In this document: positions 1-11,343 of the stretch, one piece after another
Numbering within the stretch: the first letter of the stretch is position 1
Layout: every line of letters begins with the position of its first letter
Source: Chlamydomonas sphaeroides
Lineage: Eukaryota; Chlorophyta; Chlorophyceae; Chlamydomonadales; Chlamydomonadaceae
Assembly (NCBI GenBank): GCA_001662425.1
Contig: BDDC01000984.1
Coordinates: 1-36,789 of the forward strand
DNA length: 36,789 nucleotides
Direction of reading: 5' to 3'
Made by a program: the position numbers and the translations under genes
The notes under the pieces: generated by a model
What the model saw: only the letters and a program-made list of their open reading frames with translations
Databases searched by the model: none
Told to the model about the DNA's origin: nothing

Positions 1-957
1 CCAGGATCTTCAGGCCACACGGGTCCATGCCGTCGTTGGCGTGTGCAGCGGAAGTCCAGCCGGAAGGTGCGCGAAGGAGGGCATGCCGCGACCTCCACAT
101 AATATCTGCGCGGCCACAGGCAGTGGGACCAGCGTAGACGAGGCAAAGCAGAGGTGCAGAATAGCAGGCGCCCGTGCGTAGGCAGGCCGAGGCCGCTCGC
201 GGCATGGGCATCGCTCGCGACACCCCGCAGCACCGCCGTCCAGAGCGTCCAGATATCGCAAGCGTCAGAAGTGGATCATGGTAGCGTGCAGGGCCACGGC
301 CACCGAGGCGGCCATGCGCCAAGGGCTGCGCGGCCCATAGGGCCGCGCGTTAAGGTCAGAATAAGTCTATGTATAAGCAGGCAGGTACGTAAGCCCCCCA
401 AAAGGGGTAGGTGCGTGAGAAAGGGAAGCCAGACGACGGAGTACGTAGTTGTTGGTAGTTAGTTGCTTGTGGGTCCCACTTTTCCCCGTGCGAGGCGAAA
501 CTGCACCGACTTTCCCGCTATCGCATCACCACTATCGCCAGGGTGGGGCAATATCATTTTCATGCGCTTCCTTCAAGCGATGTCTCGCTCGGCGGGCGCT
601 CGACATATTAGTCACCCAAGAAAATGTGAATTCTTGTAGCGGCGGGATATGGACTGCCCATGCGTGATGATGGAATCAAATTCAAAAGACTGACGTTGAG
701 GCTATGCGCCCTTGAGTGTGTTTCAGGGCGTTTCTACAAAAAATGGTGAAACTTTTGACCGACGCCGTACGACACCACTCGTTAACTCAAGTCTCCTTGT
801 GTCGGAACGCCGATCTGTGCACTATCTTGGTATGTTTCACGATTACTCGCTCTAAAATTACCACGCCGACGTGGCTTCGAGTGCACGCACACTTTAGGCA
901 CGCAGGCATCCATTCGATCCTCCGCGGCCTACTTTGATGTAGTTTCCATTGCTGCAG
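1..957. other. Left-edge region with no assignable gene
   Basis: No coding exon could be supported here. From about 440 to 950 the base composition is visibly more AT-rich than the rest of the window. The kinase reading frame that starts at 958 has an in-frame TGA at 935-937, so at least one upstream kinase exon should lie in this stretch or beyond the left edge, but none was recognised. A strong-looking donor sequence (GTACGTAAG) occurs at about 384, without a convincing coding exon before it. Confidence 0.5.
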
Positions 958-1769
958 TGGCAGCGGCACGTTTGACGTCAATCAACTCCGCGTCGACTCG
1001 CTTCTGGGCCGTGGCGGCTTTGCGACCTGCTTAGCCGCAAACTTAGATGGTCGCGATATAGCGCTCATCAAGGTGCTGCAGCCAGTGCGGGTAGCAAATG
1101 CCGCGGAGCAAGCGCAAGTTCAGCAGGTGGTCGTTCAGAAGCTGTTCCTCCTAGAGGCCCGCACGACCCTCCATCTCTGCCACCCGTAAGTTCTGCTGGT
1201 TGCCGGGCTAGTTGAAAACAGCTGCAGCACACGGTTTGTCAGTTTGCGACCATGTCACACTTTCGAGCGAATGCGACGGCGGGCACAATGCTGTCCCTGC
1301 CAGGGCACTTCTCAACCATGCTTAACTCGACCCGCAAATAATTTTGCAATTCTTGCAGGCACATTGTTGGGGGCATGGGCATCGCGGAGTTTCCGCCGAA
1401 TGCCATCCCACAGCAACCCGAGCCGATCGCGCTCGAGCGCTGCGAGGTGAGCCGCAGGACTGCCTGACTGCAAGCGGCCACATCAGGCCCGCACGAAGTT
1501 TTGTTGGGCAGGTGCGCAGCGCCATCCAGGCTTGACCGAGGCAGGCGTGCGTGGGCGCCGCGCGCGCGCGCCCCCTGGATGGGCGAGGGCGCCGGCGAGC
1601 CGACCTGCGCTCCCTCCCCTGCTGCGCACGCCCGCCCCTAATACCCGCCCTTCCCCCGACCTCCCCCCGCGCAGGCGCACACGCTCAAGACGCTGCTCTG
1701 CCGCACCATGAACGAGGGCTCCCGTGCCTACTCATCCGCACAGGCGCTTGAGTGGCTCGCGCAGGTGAG

Positions 1770-1853
<84 letters not shown>

Positions 1854-4800
1854 GCGACAGCAGCGTGTGTGCCCGGCTGCCCCAGCCGGCCACGCGCACA
1901 CACACGAGGCCCTCCCACCCTCCCTCCCTCCTCCCACCCTCCCTGCTCCGTGCTCCCTCGGCCCCAGACCGCCTTGGCGCTGGCCTACCTGCACAGCCGC
2001 CAGCCCGCGCTCATGCACCGCGACGTCAAGGCGGTGAGGGAAAGCCCCCGCCCCGGCCCCAGCCCCGGCCAGCCCCCCACACACTGCCTCGTGCGTGCCT
2101 GACCCACACGCATACACCCACAAGAGCTGGCGTGGCCTGCATGGGGCGGCCACAGCCCGCCCTGGACAGCCGGACGGATGCACACAGCCACCCTAGCTAG
2201 GCACACTCACTCACTCGGCGCGCCGCCGCCGCCGCCGCCTGCCCGTGGGACGCTGTGTTGTGCGCGCCCGACCAACCCACGCCGACCCGCGGGACGGCGC
2301 AGGAGAACGTGCTGCTCAAGCGCGAGGGCGGTCGCACGGTGGCCAAGCTGGCGGACCTGGGGCTGCACGCGCAGCTGGCGGACACGCGAGGCGCCATGCT
2401 GAGGGCGGCGGCCGGCTCGCTGGAGGGCGGCCCCGCGGCCCCGGGCCCCGGCGGCGGCGGTGCCGATCGCAGCACGCCGCTGGCCCAGGAGGCCGTGTCG
2501 GCAAGCGTTACGGGCGGCGCCGGCGACAGCAGCGCCGGCGGCCGCGGCTCGCCGTTCCTCGCCATCTCGGCGTGTCCCAGCGGCGTGCCGTGTTGCCAGC
2601 CGTCCGGCCTCTTGGTGCAGCCAGGTGCAGATGCGGGCGTCAGCAAGCGTGAGTGCGAAGTACGGAGAGGCGGCCGTGAGTGTAAGCTATAAGCTTGCTA
2701 CCGGCACTCCGTGACATCCGCGGACAGCGTTTGTGTCTTACAGTGGGGGCCGGGCAGCTGCGGCCCGGACCGCGGCAGCGCTTGCATCGCTCGGGGCCCG
2801 ACTGAGCGGCGTGCGCTGTCCAACCCGCCGCCTGGACCTGCCACCTCAGGCACCGGCTCCATAACGGTGTCGCGCTTTGCGGCCTGCGCCATCGCCGCGC
2901 CGAGCCAGTCGGATGGCGGCGCCGCCGACCACCGCCGGTGAGCCGGCTGCGCGCCCCGAGCCAAGCAAGCCCACGCTGCTCGCAGCCACGCCACCAGCCC
3001 CCCACACGAGCGACGCCCCGGGCGCGTGCCCCGCCGGCCCACACCACAGGGGCTTGAGCTCCACGGGCGCGGCCCCCCCTGGTGACAGCGGGGCCCTGGC
3101 GGCGGCGCTGCAGTCGCGGCGGCGCTCCGTCCCCGCGGCGCAAGGTGAGGGGACACGGCCAGGGCCGGACTGCATAGCACGACTGTGGGCTCAGCGGGGT
3201 GGCGGCGGCAGCCGACGCTCCGTCCAATTGCGCTGAGGGGCGGCTGCCCACACGACCGCGCCCATGTCTGGGCCCTGCGTGCAGAGGGCCCCAAGGCGGC
3301 AGCCGGAGCCTGCTGTGACGGCAGCGCCGCGCCGCACGGCAGGCCATGGCGGCCGCAGGCTCCGGCTTCGGGGGTGGTGGCCACCGTGGCTGCTATGGAC
3401 GACACCGCCAATATCTGCATGGCCCAGGTCAGGACCGGCTTGCTGCTCCTCTACTCCGGGGCGCTGCCGGTCCCCTGCCACCGCCGAGCCGCCCACCCAC
3501 CCGACCTGCAGGCGCCCCCATGCGCTCCCAGGTCGCAGCGCCCTAGCCTGCGTGGTTCCCGCACCCGCCCTGCACGCAGGCGGAGGCCGAGGCCGAGGCC
3601 AGTTCCGGCGGCAGCGTGCTGGGCCTGTCAGAGGCATGCGCGCCCGCGGGCGACGACGACGACGACGACGAAAGCGACGGCGGCGTGGGCGGCGCCTTCG
3701 ACCATGTGCTCACGTGAGTCACGAGTGTGCGCTCCTGGCCTGACGCCCCGCTGGCTGTGAGTTGCGCGGGTGCCCTCGGCCGCGCCTGACGTGCCGCGCC
3801 GCCGTGTGCGCATGCGCGACCAACGAACCGCAGGCGGCTGCAGCCGGCGCGGCCCTCCAACCCCGTGGCGGGCCTGCGGCCGCCTGTGCGCGAGCTGCTG
3901 CAGCAGCTGGGCCTGGACCAGCTGGGGTGCCTGCGGAAGCACGACCTGGAGTGGGTGTACGGCCTCACGGGTGAGGAGGGGCAGGGGAGGGCAGGGAGGC
4001 GGCGGCAGAGGGTGTAAGGCAGGCGCCCCCGGTCTAGGCAGGCTAGGGGGGGGCAAGTGCGTGCCTCCCTGCCTGGCGATCAATGCGCCGCAATGACGAC
4101 GTCCCGTTCCTCCTCAGGCCGGGCGGGCTCCTGCATGTACATGGCGCCGGGTGAGAGAGGGAGGGAGGGAGACGGGGGCATGCAGGGGGCCGTCGCGTCC
4201 GCTGCTCGCATGGCTTGGGTTTTGCAAGAGGCGCCCATGGGCCTTGCGCGGCCCCCCGCCACGCTCCAACGGCGCACCCCATCTCGCTCAAACCCGCTCA
4301 CGCCGCAGAGGTGTTCCGCCAGCTGCCGTACAACGAGAAGGCCGACGTGTTTAGGTGCGGCAGGATGGGACATGGGAGGGAGGGGGAATGTCTCACTCCC
4401 ACAGTCCCCGTGCGCATCTGACTCGACCCATCTGCCATGTCTACGGCTGGCTCGTCCTGATGAGCGCATCTACGCACACGCGCACACAGCCCATCCCTAG
4501 ACCCTGCCCCTCCCCTCCGCCTTCCCCCTGCTGCCACCCAACACAGCTTTGGCGTGCTCGCCTACGAGCTGCTGGCGCGCGAGCTGCTGCTGGCAGCGGT
4601 CTTCCGGACCCGCCGCGCCGCGCAGCTCGGCATCCGCGACGCCGCGGGCTACGCGACGGTGGTGGCCGACGGCTACCGACCGCCGCGGCCGCGCACCGTG
4701 ACCGACGACGCTACGTGGGAGCTCATCTCGGCCTGCTGGCACGGCGACCCGTGCCGCCGACCCGACATGGTCGAGGTGGCGGCCAGGCTGCGGGCCATGG

Positions 4801-5222
4801 CGGAGGTGCGCCGTCCCCCTGTGCCATGAGCACCGCCATGTGCCAAGCATGCGCGATGGGCCTGGCTGGCCGTAACGTGTGCGCCTGTGGGGTCAGGGCG
4901 TGCTGGCCTCAGGCCTGCGCTGCACCTCCGCAGTCCCCCCGCCCGACCCTTCAGGCACTGCCCTTTCCCTTGCCTTCCCTCCCTCTTGTAGGCCGCACAA
5001 CCCCAGCCCCAACCCCAGGCGTCGGCCGTGCCGGCCGCGGTGGACCCCAGTGGCAGCGGCCGGAGCCGCTCCGGGCTCTTGGGTCGCCCCAGCGTGCCGC
5101 CGCTGCTGGGCCCTCAGAGGGCCGGCGGCAGCTCGAGTGGCGGCAAGCCCCTGTTGCCAATGGAGCCGGCGGTTGAGCCAGCAGGGCGGCAGCCGCCCGT
5201 GTGCGGCTGCGTCATCTGCTGA
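958..5222 (+). CDS. TKL-type protein kinase with long activation-segment insert and CVIC C-terminus (5' end missing)
   Basis: Predicted protein kinase of the tyrosine-kinase-like group, transferring phosphate from ATP to Ser/Thr or Tyr. Exons read: 958-1185, 1359-1446, 1675-1764, 1968-2033, 2303-2648, one or more unresolved exons ending at 3144, then 3285-3427, 3580-3713, 3834-3970, 4118-4150, 4309-4354, 4547-4805 and 4992-5222. The kinase motifs appear in order: glycine loop GRGGFATCLAA, beta-3 lysine in IALIK, alpha-C glutamate in FLLEARTTLHL, catalytic loop HRDVKAEN (joined across an intron), DLG in place of DFG, GSCMYMAPE, DVFSFGV, and CWHGDPCRRPDM. All key catalytic residues are present. 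Between DLG and APE lie well over 200 residues, including a run of six Asp. The protein ends PPVCGCVIC, a possible CaaX box with an upstream Cys. The first exons use TTA and ATA codons, unlike the later GC-rich ones. The kinase call is firm; the insert's exon structure is not. Confidence 0.9.
1771..1853. repeat. Intronic tetranucleotide repeat (TGCC then TGTC)
   Basis: About 20 tandem four-base units fill the 5' part of the kinase intron 1765-1967. The array changes from TGCC to TGTC units near 1804. It starts 6 bases after the donor GTGAGC. Confidence 0.95.
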
Positions 5223-6560
5223 TGAGCTGGGCACTTGCCGGGGGCAACAGCAGGGTTGTGCGCGACGTGGCGTTGCTCGTCGAGCGGGGGAGCTGGGCAG
5301 GATACGTCTCCAGAATGTGGAAATGTGGAAGTGGAATCGGCTTGACGCCAGGAGCACCGCGGCGACCTGGGCTGCTGCGCAGAGTGCTGTGGCGGGGGCC
5401 ACCTCAAGTACCACTTCCGTGGCTCCGTAGAGCATCTCGATAGACCTCCTGCTTGTAGCAGGTTACCTCCTGTTACAGGGTGCGGTGGCGAGCGGGCAGG
5501 GGCTTGCTTGATACTGGCACCCGTCGCTGGGGCCAACATTGTGCGCGCTGCCGGGGGGCTTGCAGCGCATCATGGCCCGACTGGCTGCGGCCACCCAGCA
5601 GCTGCGCCGGCGCGTGGGGCGCGTGCCACTGCCGCCCGGCATGCCGTGGTCGCGCCTCTGGGTGAGCCCCAGGGCTGGCGGGGCAACAGCAGGGGCAGCT
5701 CGGCGGTGCATGGGTTGTGCGTGCAGCGGGGCGTAGTAGCTAGATAGCGTGTGTGGACGTGGGGAGGCGTGAGCAAGAGGCGGGAAGGGCGGGCGGGTGG
5801 GTGAGCCCCCGGAAGCTCCCAGAGCCCCGTGTGTGTTTGTTTTGTTGGAGATGGCGCTGCCGTTTGTGTTTCATGTCGTATCATGTGGTGCGCCGGTAAG
5901 GACTTGGGTTTTGGTTTTGTTTCGTTTGTGTGCGGTGTGAAACCCCTCGACATGCCTGGCGCGCATCACCATGCAATGCCATCATGCATGTCTTGCGCAC
6001 TGCGATGCTGGCGTGTGAACTGCAAACGTGTGCAACACTGGATCGATGCTGGCGTGGCAGGACTGGAGCAGAAATCCATCGTGGCAGGCGGGGCTGGGGC
6101 CAGGCGACCCCAAGGCGGGGCGCGGACAGACCGGTTGCTCCTGTGAGGAGCCTGCGTAGCCGCCGGGCTCATGCGAGGCCGGCGCCGCTGTTGCCGCTTG
6201 TTGTGGCTGCACGGCTTGCCAGCAGGCCACGTGTGCTGCCGTGTGCTGCTACGTATGTGCTGCTGCGCACGTCAATGTCGTCACGTCAGTCACAATTCTG
6301 ACAGTCACTGCTGGTATCGCCGCGCATAAGACCTCGACGCACGGGTAGCACAGTACTTGAGGGGGCCGGTGGCGTTGGCACTCGGGTGCCCGATACCGTG
6401 CTGCCTTCGCAAGTTGCGGCTTATAGCGCCCAGTACAGGGGCCGTGGGCGCTGAATGGGCCGCGAGCCGGCAGCCGGGCGTGGCCCGCGGTTCCGCGCTG
6501 CCCTGGGGCTGCGGATGGTGTCGCAGTCCATGCGGTCATGCGGTCATGCTGTGTTGCCGG

Positions 6561-6652
6561 CGGGCACTCGGTTGAGCCGTTGAGGGGCACTCGGTTGAGC
6601 CGTTGAGGGGCACTCGGTTGAGCCGTTTAGGGGCACTCGGTTGAGCCATTTA
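6561..6652. repeat. 23-base tandem repeat, four copies
   Basis: Four consecutive units of 23 bases, each with the core CACTCGGTTGAGCC, start at 6561, 6584, 6607 and 6630. The first differs by one base at its start; the third and fourth end TTTA instead of TTGA, and the fourth has one more change. There are no spacers between units. Confidence 0.95.
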
Positions 6653-7108
6653 GGTCAGCAGCGGCGGCGTGCGTTGGGAGATATGGTCCTGCCGTTTCAG
6701 GCAGTTCGGGCGGCAAAGTCCGGCCCATGGGGTGAGGGCACGCAGGTCGGTGTGCCCGAGACCCCTTGAATAGTCCCAGCTCAACCGCATAATGACCGAC
6801 GGTGTGCGTGTGGTCTGGGTGGCCCCTCTTGGGGGCGAGTCATGCACCTATGCGCAGCTGGGACAGGTTTGAGCAGCGCACATGGGCTTTGGCTCTGAGG
6901 GCACTGTGTGACGTTGCTGCGTCCGTTCATGGAAGAAGGCACTCAGTTGTGCTGTTTGTGATAGTACACCGTACGAACTAGAGATCGCCTGCTCGTACGA
7001 GCATGCGCGCGCTGCCGCCTGCGCGAGCTGCCACAAGGCGCCGCCGCCGGGAGTTCATGTCGCGCGGCCTGGCCGGTGCCGGCGCGGCCGGTGAACCATG
7101 CTGGGCAG

Positions 7109-7113
7109 TTACA
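7109..7113 (-). terminator. Poly(A) signal TGTAA of the MBOAT gene
   Basis: The plus strand reads TTACA here, which is TGTAA on the minus strand, the usual polyadenylation signal in chlorophycean green algae. It lies 157 bases beyond the MBOAT stop codon, so the 3' UTR would end just below 7109. Confidence 0.6.
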
Positions 7114-7269
7114 TAACGGTACATGCACCTGGCCCCGCTGCCTCTCCTTCCGCACGCAACCGCTTGCTGCCGCCTCACGCCGACTCGCAACAGCGCGCAG
7201 CCCTCCGTCCCCTCCTCACCCACCAGTCCCCCTCCGCTAAGCCAGCCAACCCAGCGACACACTGTGCAG

Positions 7270-10200
7270 CTAGTCAACCGCTGCCTCCCGCGGCCCCTGC
7301 CCCGCCAAGCCGTCGCCGCGCTCCCCCACCTCCCCGGCGCGAGCCGCTGCCTCGCGCCTGGCCGCGGCCCGCTCCTCCGCCTCCCGCTTCCAAAACATGA
7401 GCTGCGCCGCCGCAAACAGTGCCGCCAGCACCACCGCCAGGAAGCGCGGCTGGCCCAGCACCTGCAGCGGGAGGAGCGGGGAAGGCCTTTCGCCTGCCTT
7501 TCGCAAATATGTTTCTTCTCATGGTGCGGCCCCGGCCGCGGACGACTGCATCCGCGAGCAGCCCACGGAGCAGCACGGGGCGCGGGGCAGAGGCATCCCG
7601 GCCCTGCCTCGCCCGCCCCGCCCTGCGCCCCTGCTCGGCCCCGCCCCGCGCCCCCGGCCTTGCCCTGCGGCGCCCAGCGCCCCACCTGCCCACCTGGGCC
7701 TCCGCCCCAGCACACGCCCCAGAACCCGGCCTGCGCCCGCCCGCACCGCCCACCTGCGCCGCCAGCGGCCGGATGCCGTCCAGGCCCACCACGAAGCCCA
7801 CCAGGTTGGCCCCCATGAGCGCCAGCATGTTGGCCGCGGCCAGCGCGGCGCTGCCGTGGCGCCAGGCGGCGGTGCGGCGCCAGCGGGCGGCAGCGGGGCT
7901 GCGCGCCAGGGCCTTGATGGCCTGGGGCGGGAGGGGGCGGGGGATAGAGGCAGAGGCGGCAAGGGGGGCCAGGCGATGCGGCGCGAGGAGGCGGGGCGAG
8001 GCAGGCAGGTGCGCGTGGGAGGCGCGGGAGCGGAGCCCCCCGGTCGCCCCTTCTCCACTGGGCCCGGCCCTTCTGCCATGGAGACTGCCTGCCTCCTGCG
8101 CCCTAGCCCCCCACTCCCCTGGGCCCCCTGGCCCTCCTGCCCCCCGCGCACCATTTCGGGCGCAATGGCGGCGGCCATTAGCCAGGCCCAGCCCAGCAGC
8201 GCCGGCTCCAGGTCGTGCCACAGCGCTACAAAGGTGAAGACCGCCCACACGTTGGCGAGCCGCCAGGCGCCGCCGCCCAGCGGCACGTACAGGTAGCGCA
8301 CCAGCCAGCGGTTGTAGGAGGCGTGCCAGGAGCGCCAGAAGCCCTTAGGCCGCGGGGGGAAGGAGCGGGGAGCCGGGGATGTGCAGGGGTCGAGGCACGG
8401 GTTAGGGGACGCGTGTCAGGGGCGGGAAGCAGGGCGGCGCCCGCCGCGCAGCGCGCCCGTCGTAGCCTGCTGCCGTACCGCGTCGTACGCTGTGCCGTAC
8501 CTCGATGTCGTAGTTGTCGCACACGCAGCGGGTCATGTTCTCGGGCGGCACGATGCCGTCAGCCAGCGCCGCCAGCCGGAAGAAGCGCCAGATGGCCGTG
8601 AACTGGGGCGCAGGGGTTGGCAGGCATGGACGGCAGGGAGGGCAGAGGGCGAGGGCGCAGAGGAGGAGGGGACCTGGAGGCAAGGCGAATAGAGACGGCC
8701 TGCAGGATGCGGCAGAAGCAGCAAGACAACAGCGCCGGCCCGGCCCCTGCTGCTTCGTCTCCCCGGGGCCACACCTTGAGCCACATGAAGACCAGCACCC
8801 AGTAGCCGGTGACGGCGTAGTGCAGCGGCCGCGGCGGCGAGGACGGCGACGAGCCGCCGCCGCCGCCGGCCCCCAGCGCCGTCAGCCGCTCCAGCGCGCG
8901 GCCCTTGGCGATGGCGTTGTAGGGCAGCAGGTGCGTCAGGGCCTCGAGGCACAGCCACACCAGCGCGCAGCGGGCGGCGTAGCGGGCCGCCTGCGCAGCG
9001 CCGAGAGCGAGGGACGGGAGCAGGGCGTCGGGGAGAGGCGGGAGGGCGACTGGCCTCCATGGGCGCTGCAACATCGACGCGAAGACCGCGCGCGGGGCGG
9101 ACTCCAAGAAGGTTGCAGTTGCGGCGCCGCAGGGCGCTGCCCCCGGGGCGCCACCGCGGCAGCCGCACCCGGGCGGCCTCGGCTGCGGGCCCGCGGCGGC
9201 CTCACCGCGGCGGGGCCCAGGCCGGGGAGGCGGCCGCCCGGCAGGCGCTGCGAGGTGAAGGCGTTGAAGGTGACGACCGGCCCCGCGATGTAGAGCGGCG
9301 GGTACAGCGCGTACTCCAGGAAGGGCCCCAGGCCGTAGCAGCCCGGCGGCAGGTGCTGCTCGGTGCGGCGCTGCGGGCAGGGAGCCAGGCGCGGGCAGGG
9401 GCGTTTGGGGCAGCGGAGGGGCAGGGCCAAGAGCTGGAAAGGCAGGGGCGGCGGCAAGGGCGGGTGGCGGGGACGTCAGGGGCGGCCGCATGGGCCCAGG
9501 CGGCGGCGGCAGGGCGGCCTGCGGCGGACGCAATGACTGCCACGCAACGATGCCCCACACCACCCACGACCTCGCGCCTGCGCCGCCGCACCCGCAGCTC
9601 TCGGTCCCAGGCGCCGCCGTCGCCGCCGGGTGGGGCCGCTCGGCCGCCCGCCTTCCCCGCTGCCGCCACTGGCGGCCTGCTGCCGCTGCTGCTGCTGCCG
9701 GCTGCGCCTGGCCTGGCCGCCGCCGCCGCCCAGGCCAGGTCGGCTGCGTAGGAGAGCAGCCGCAGCAGCAGCAGGTTGTAGTGTATGTGCCACCGCAGCA
9801 GCCCGCGGTGCCGGTCCAGGGGCGCCAGCGAGGGGCTGAGCAGGGGGCGGCAGAGGAGGGGCCGGGCAGGAGCGGCGGAGAGGGGTATTGGTCGGCAACA
9901 TGGCAAGGGTCGCCAGCCCTGCTGACGCTGGAGGTGCTGGCTGTCGTGGCGCGGCCCCTCCGAGGGCGGCGCCAACGGCCCGGCGCTGCTCGGCACCCGA
10001 TGCCAGCCCTCGTATCTCCGTCGACCGTGTCTAGTGATGAGTAACATGTCTGTAGCGTCGACACAAGGTACGAGGGCTGCCCGCCGCCCAGCTTAGCCGT
10101 GGGGCCAGGGGCCGGCCTGGCGCCGGGCCCCACAGCAGCCGGGGGCTGCAGGCTGCACTGGCTGGCTGGCTGCTCTGGCTGGCTGGCTGGCTGCGCGTGC

Positions 10201-11343
10201 ATGTTCCAGTGTTAAGTAGAACAGAAACCCACGCGCGGGCGGCGGCCTCTTGTGGCCCCTGCACTTGTTGGCTGTGCGGGTGCGAGCGGCGGCCGCACCT
10301 TAGGGCCGCAAAGGGCAGCCCGTCGCTTAGCCGCGCCAGCAGCAGCGAGCCGCAGCCGTAGGCCCACACGACCAGCAGCCTGGCGTTGGTCGGGCCGGCG
10401 GGAGGCAAGGCATGCCATGACGGCCGGGAGGGGCCGGGCAGGGAGGGGTCCGCATGGCGCTGCGCGACTGCTGGCTCGGCGGCTCGGCGGCGCACTGGCC
10501 CCACCCCGCCTCGCCCTGGCCAGGCAGCCAGGCAGCCGCCTGCGGGCCCGAGGCGGACCCGGCGGGGGCCCCCGCATGTGCACAGGTTGCGGCAGGGCGC
10601 AGGGCAGAGGCGCACCCGTAGGGCACCCCCGCGAGCCGCCGCGCGAGGACGTAGGCGCCCAGGGTGAGGCCCAGGACGTACAGCGAGCACCACCCGTGCA
10701 GCGCCACTGGCGGAGTGCGGGGCGGCGGGGGTGGGAGGTGGGTTCGGGTTTGGGGCAGGGCGGCGGAGGCCGCGGGCCGCCGGCAGCTGCTGGGGACAGG
10801 GCCGCGAGTGTGCGGCAGCGCAGGCGCGCACCTAGGAAGGCCAGAGAAACGACCAGCTGGATGGCCTGGCGGTGGCGCGGCAGCGCTCTAGCCTGCAGGG
10901 GCAGAGGTGCGCGGGTTGCTGCCGTTGCGTGCGGCCGGCGTTGGTACGCACCCTCAACCCGCAACTGGCCCTGGCAAGCGACACCCCGGCCCGGCGGGGC
11001 CCCGCCCGATCGCACACCGCCTGCGACACGGCCACGTATGCCGCCATGGCCAGGGCCAGCAGGGGCGCCGACTGCCGGAAGCTGCGCCACTGGTGGTCGG
11101 ACAGGTCGTTGCGTCCCAGGAGCGGCCCCTCGTCGCGCATGCCGGGTAGCGTTACGAAACGCTGAGCCTCGCGTGCAAACAGGTAGCCCTCTCGCAGCAT
11201 GTTCCATTGCAGCGCCGCGATGAACTGCGGGGCTGACGATGGGCATCGGTGCGACGGAGCGGGCTTGCGAGGCGAGCGGACGCCGCAGCTCGCACCACTA
11301 AGTAGACGAAGCGCTCGTAGAGCAGCAGGCGCGAGGCGGGCAT
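7270..11343 (-). CDS. MBOAT-family acyltransferase, GUP1/HHAT type
   Basis: Predicted membrane-bound O-acyltransferase of the endoplasmic reticulum. Twelve minus-strand exons, all in consistent phase: 11343-11296, 11224-11018, 10892-10832, 10706-10616, 10379-10299, 9835-9571, 9370-9206, 8990-8775, 8602-8501, 8343-8152, 7921-7754 and 7461-7270, giving 595 residues. Family signatures in order: RNDLSDHQWRSFR (about 60-70), VALHGW, HRGLLRWHIHYN, LYPPLYIAGP with TFNAF (about 277), PPENMTRC, WRSWHASYNRWLVRYLYVPLGG-type motif (415-436), and VALWHD with the presumed catalytic His at 455; multiple hydrophobic helices run throughout, and the C-terminus is charged. Yeast Gup1 acts in GPI-anchor lipid remodelling and animal HHAT palmitoylates Hedgehog; the algal substrate is unknown. 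Start chosen at the first ATG in frame (A at -3); the end of exon 6 could be 9 bases further on. The gene is convergent with the kinase. Confidence 0.93.
10159..10196. repeat. Intronic GGCT-type tetranucleotide repeat
   Basis: Imperfect tandem (GGCT) units inside the 463-base intron between MBOAT exons 5 and 6, lying immediately beside the 37-base shared element at 10202. Confidence 0.85.
10202..10238 (+). repeat. 37-base element, copy 1 (MBOAT intron)
   Basis: This segment, beginning TGTTCCAGTGTTA, matches 36434-36470 with only 3 differences in 37 bases. It contains a short inverted repeat (TGTTC ... GAACA). It sits in the intron between MBOAT exons 5 and 6 and is antisense to that gene. 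Similarity stops abruptly on both sides. Confidence 0.85.

Larger units (their letters stand above)
5223..7269. other. Convergent intergenic region and 3' UTRs
   Basis: This region lies between the stop of the plus-strand kinase and the stop of the minus-strand MBOAT gene, so both 3' UTRs must fall here. I saw no plus-strand TGTAA signal for the kinase. A short perfect hairpin (CCTGCT-TGT-AGCAGG) lies near 5447-5461. A four-copy 23-base tandem repeat sits at 6561-6652. Open frames in the region show no recognisable protein features. Confidence 0.6.

Noticed and set aside
1..175. Minus-strand open frame running off the left edge
   Set aside because: Only about 55 codons with no motif and no start or splice evidence.
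2744..2941. Single continuous kinase exon right after 2743
   Set aside because: From the acceptor at 2743 the phase carried from the exon ending at 2648 reaches a stop at about 2803; another acceptor (about 2757) or donor must be used, so this part was left unresolved.
6561..6652. CRISPR-like array
   Set aside because: The 23-base units are directly adjacent with no spacers, in a eukaryotic genome.
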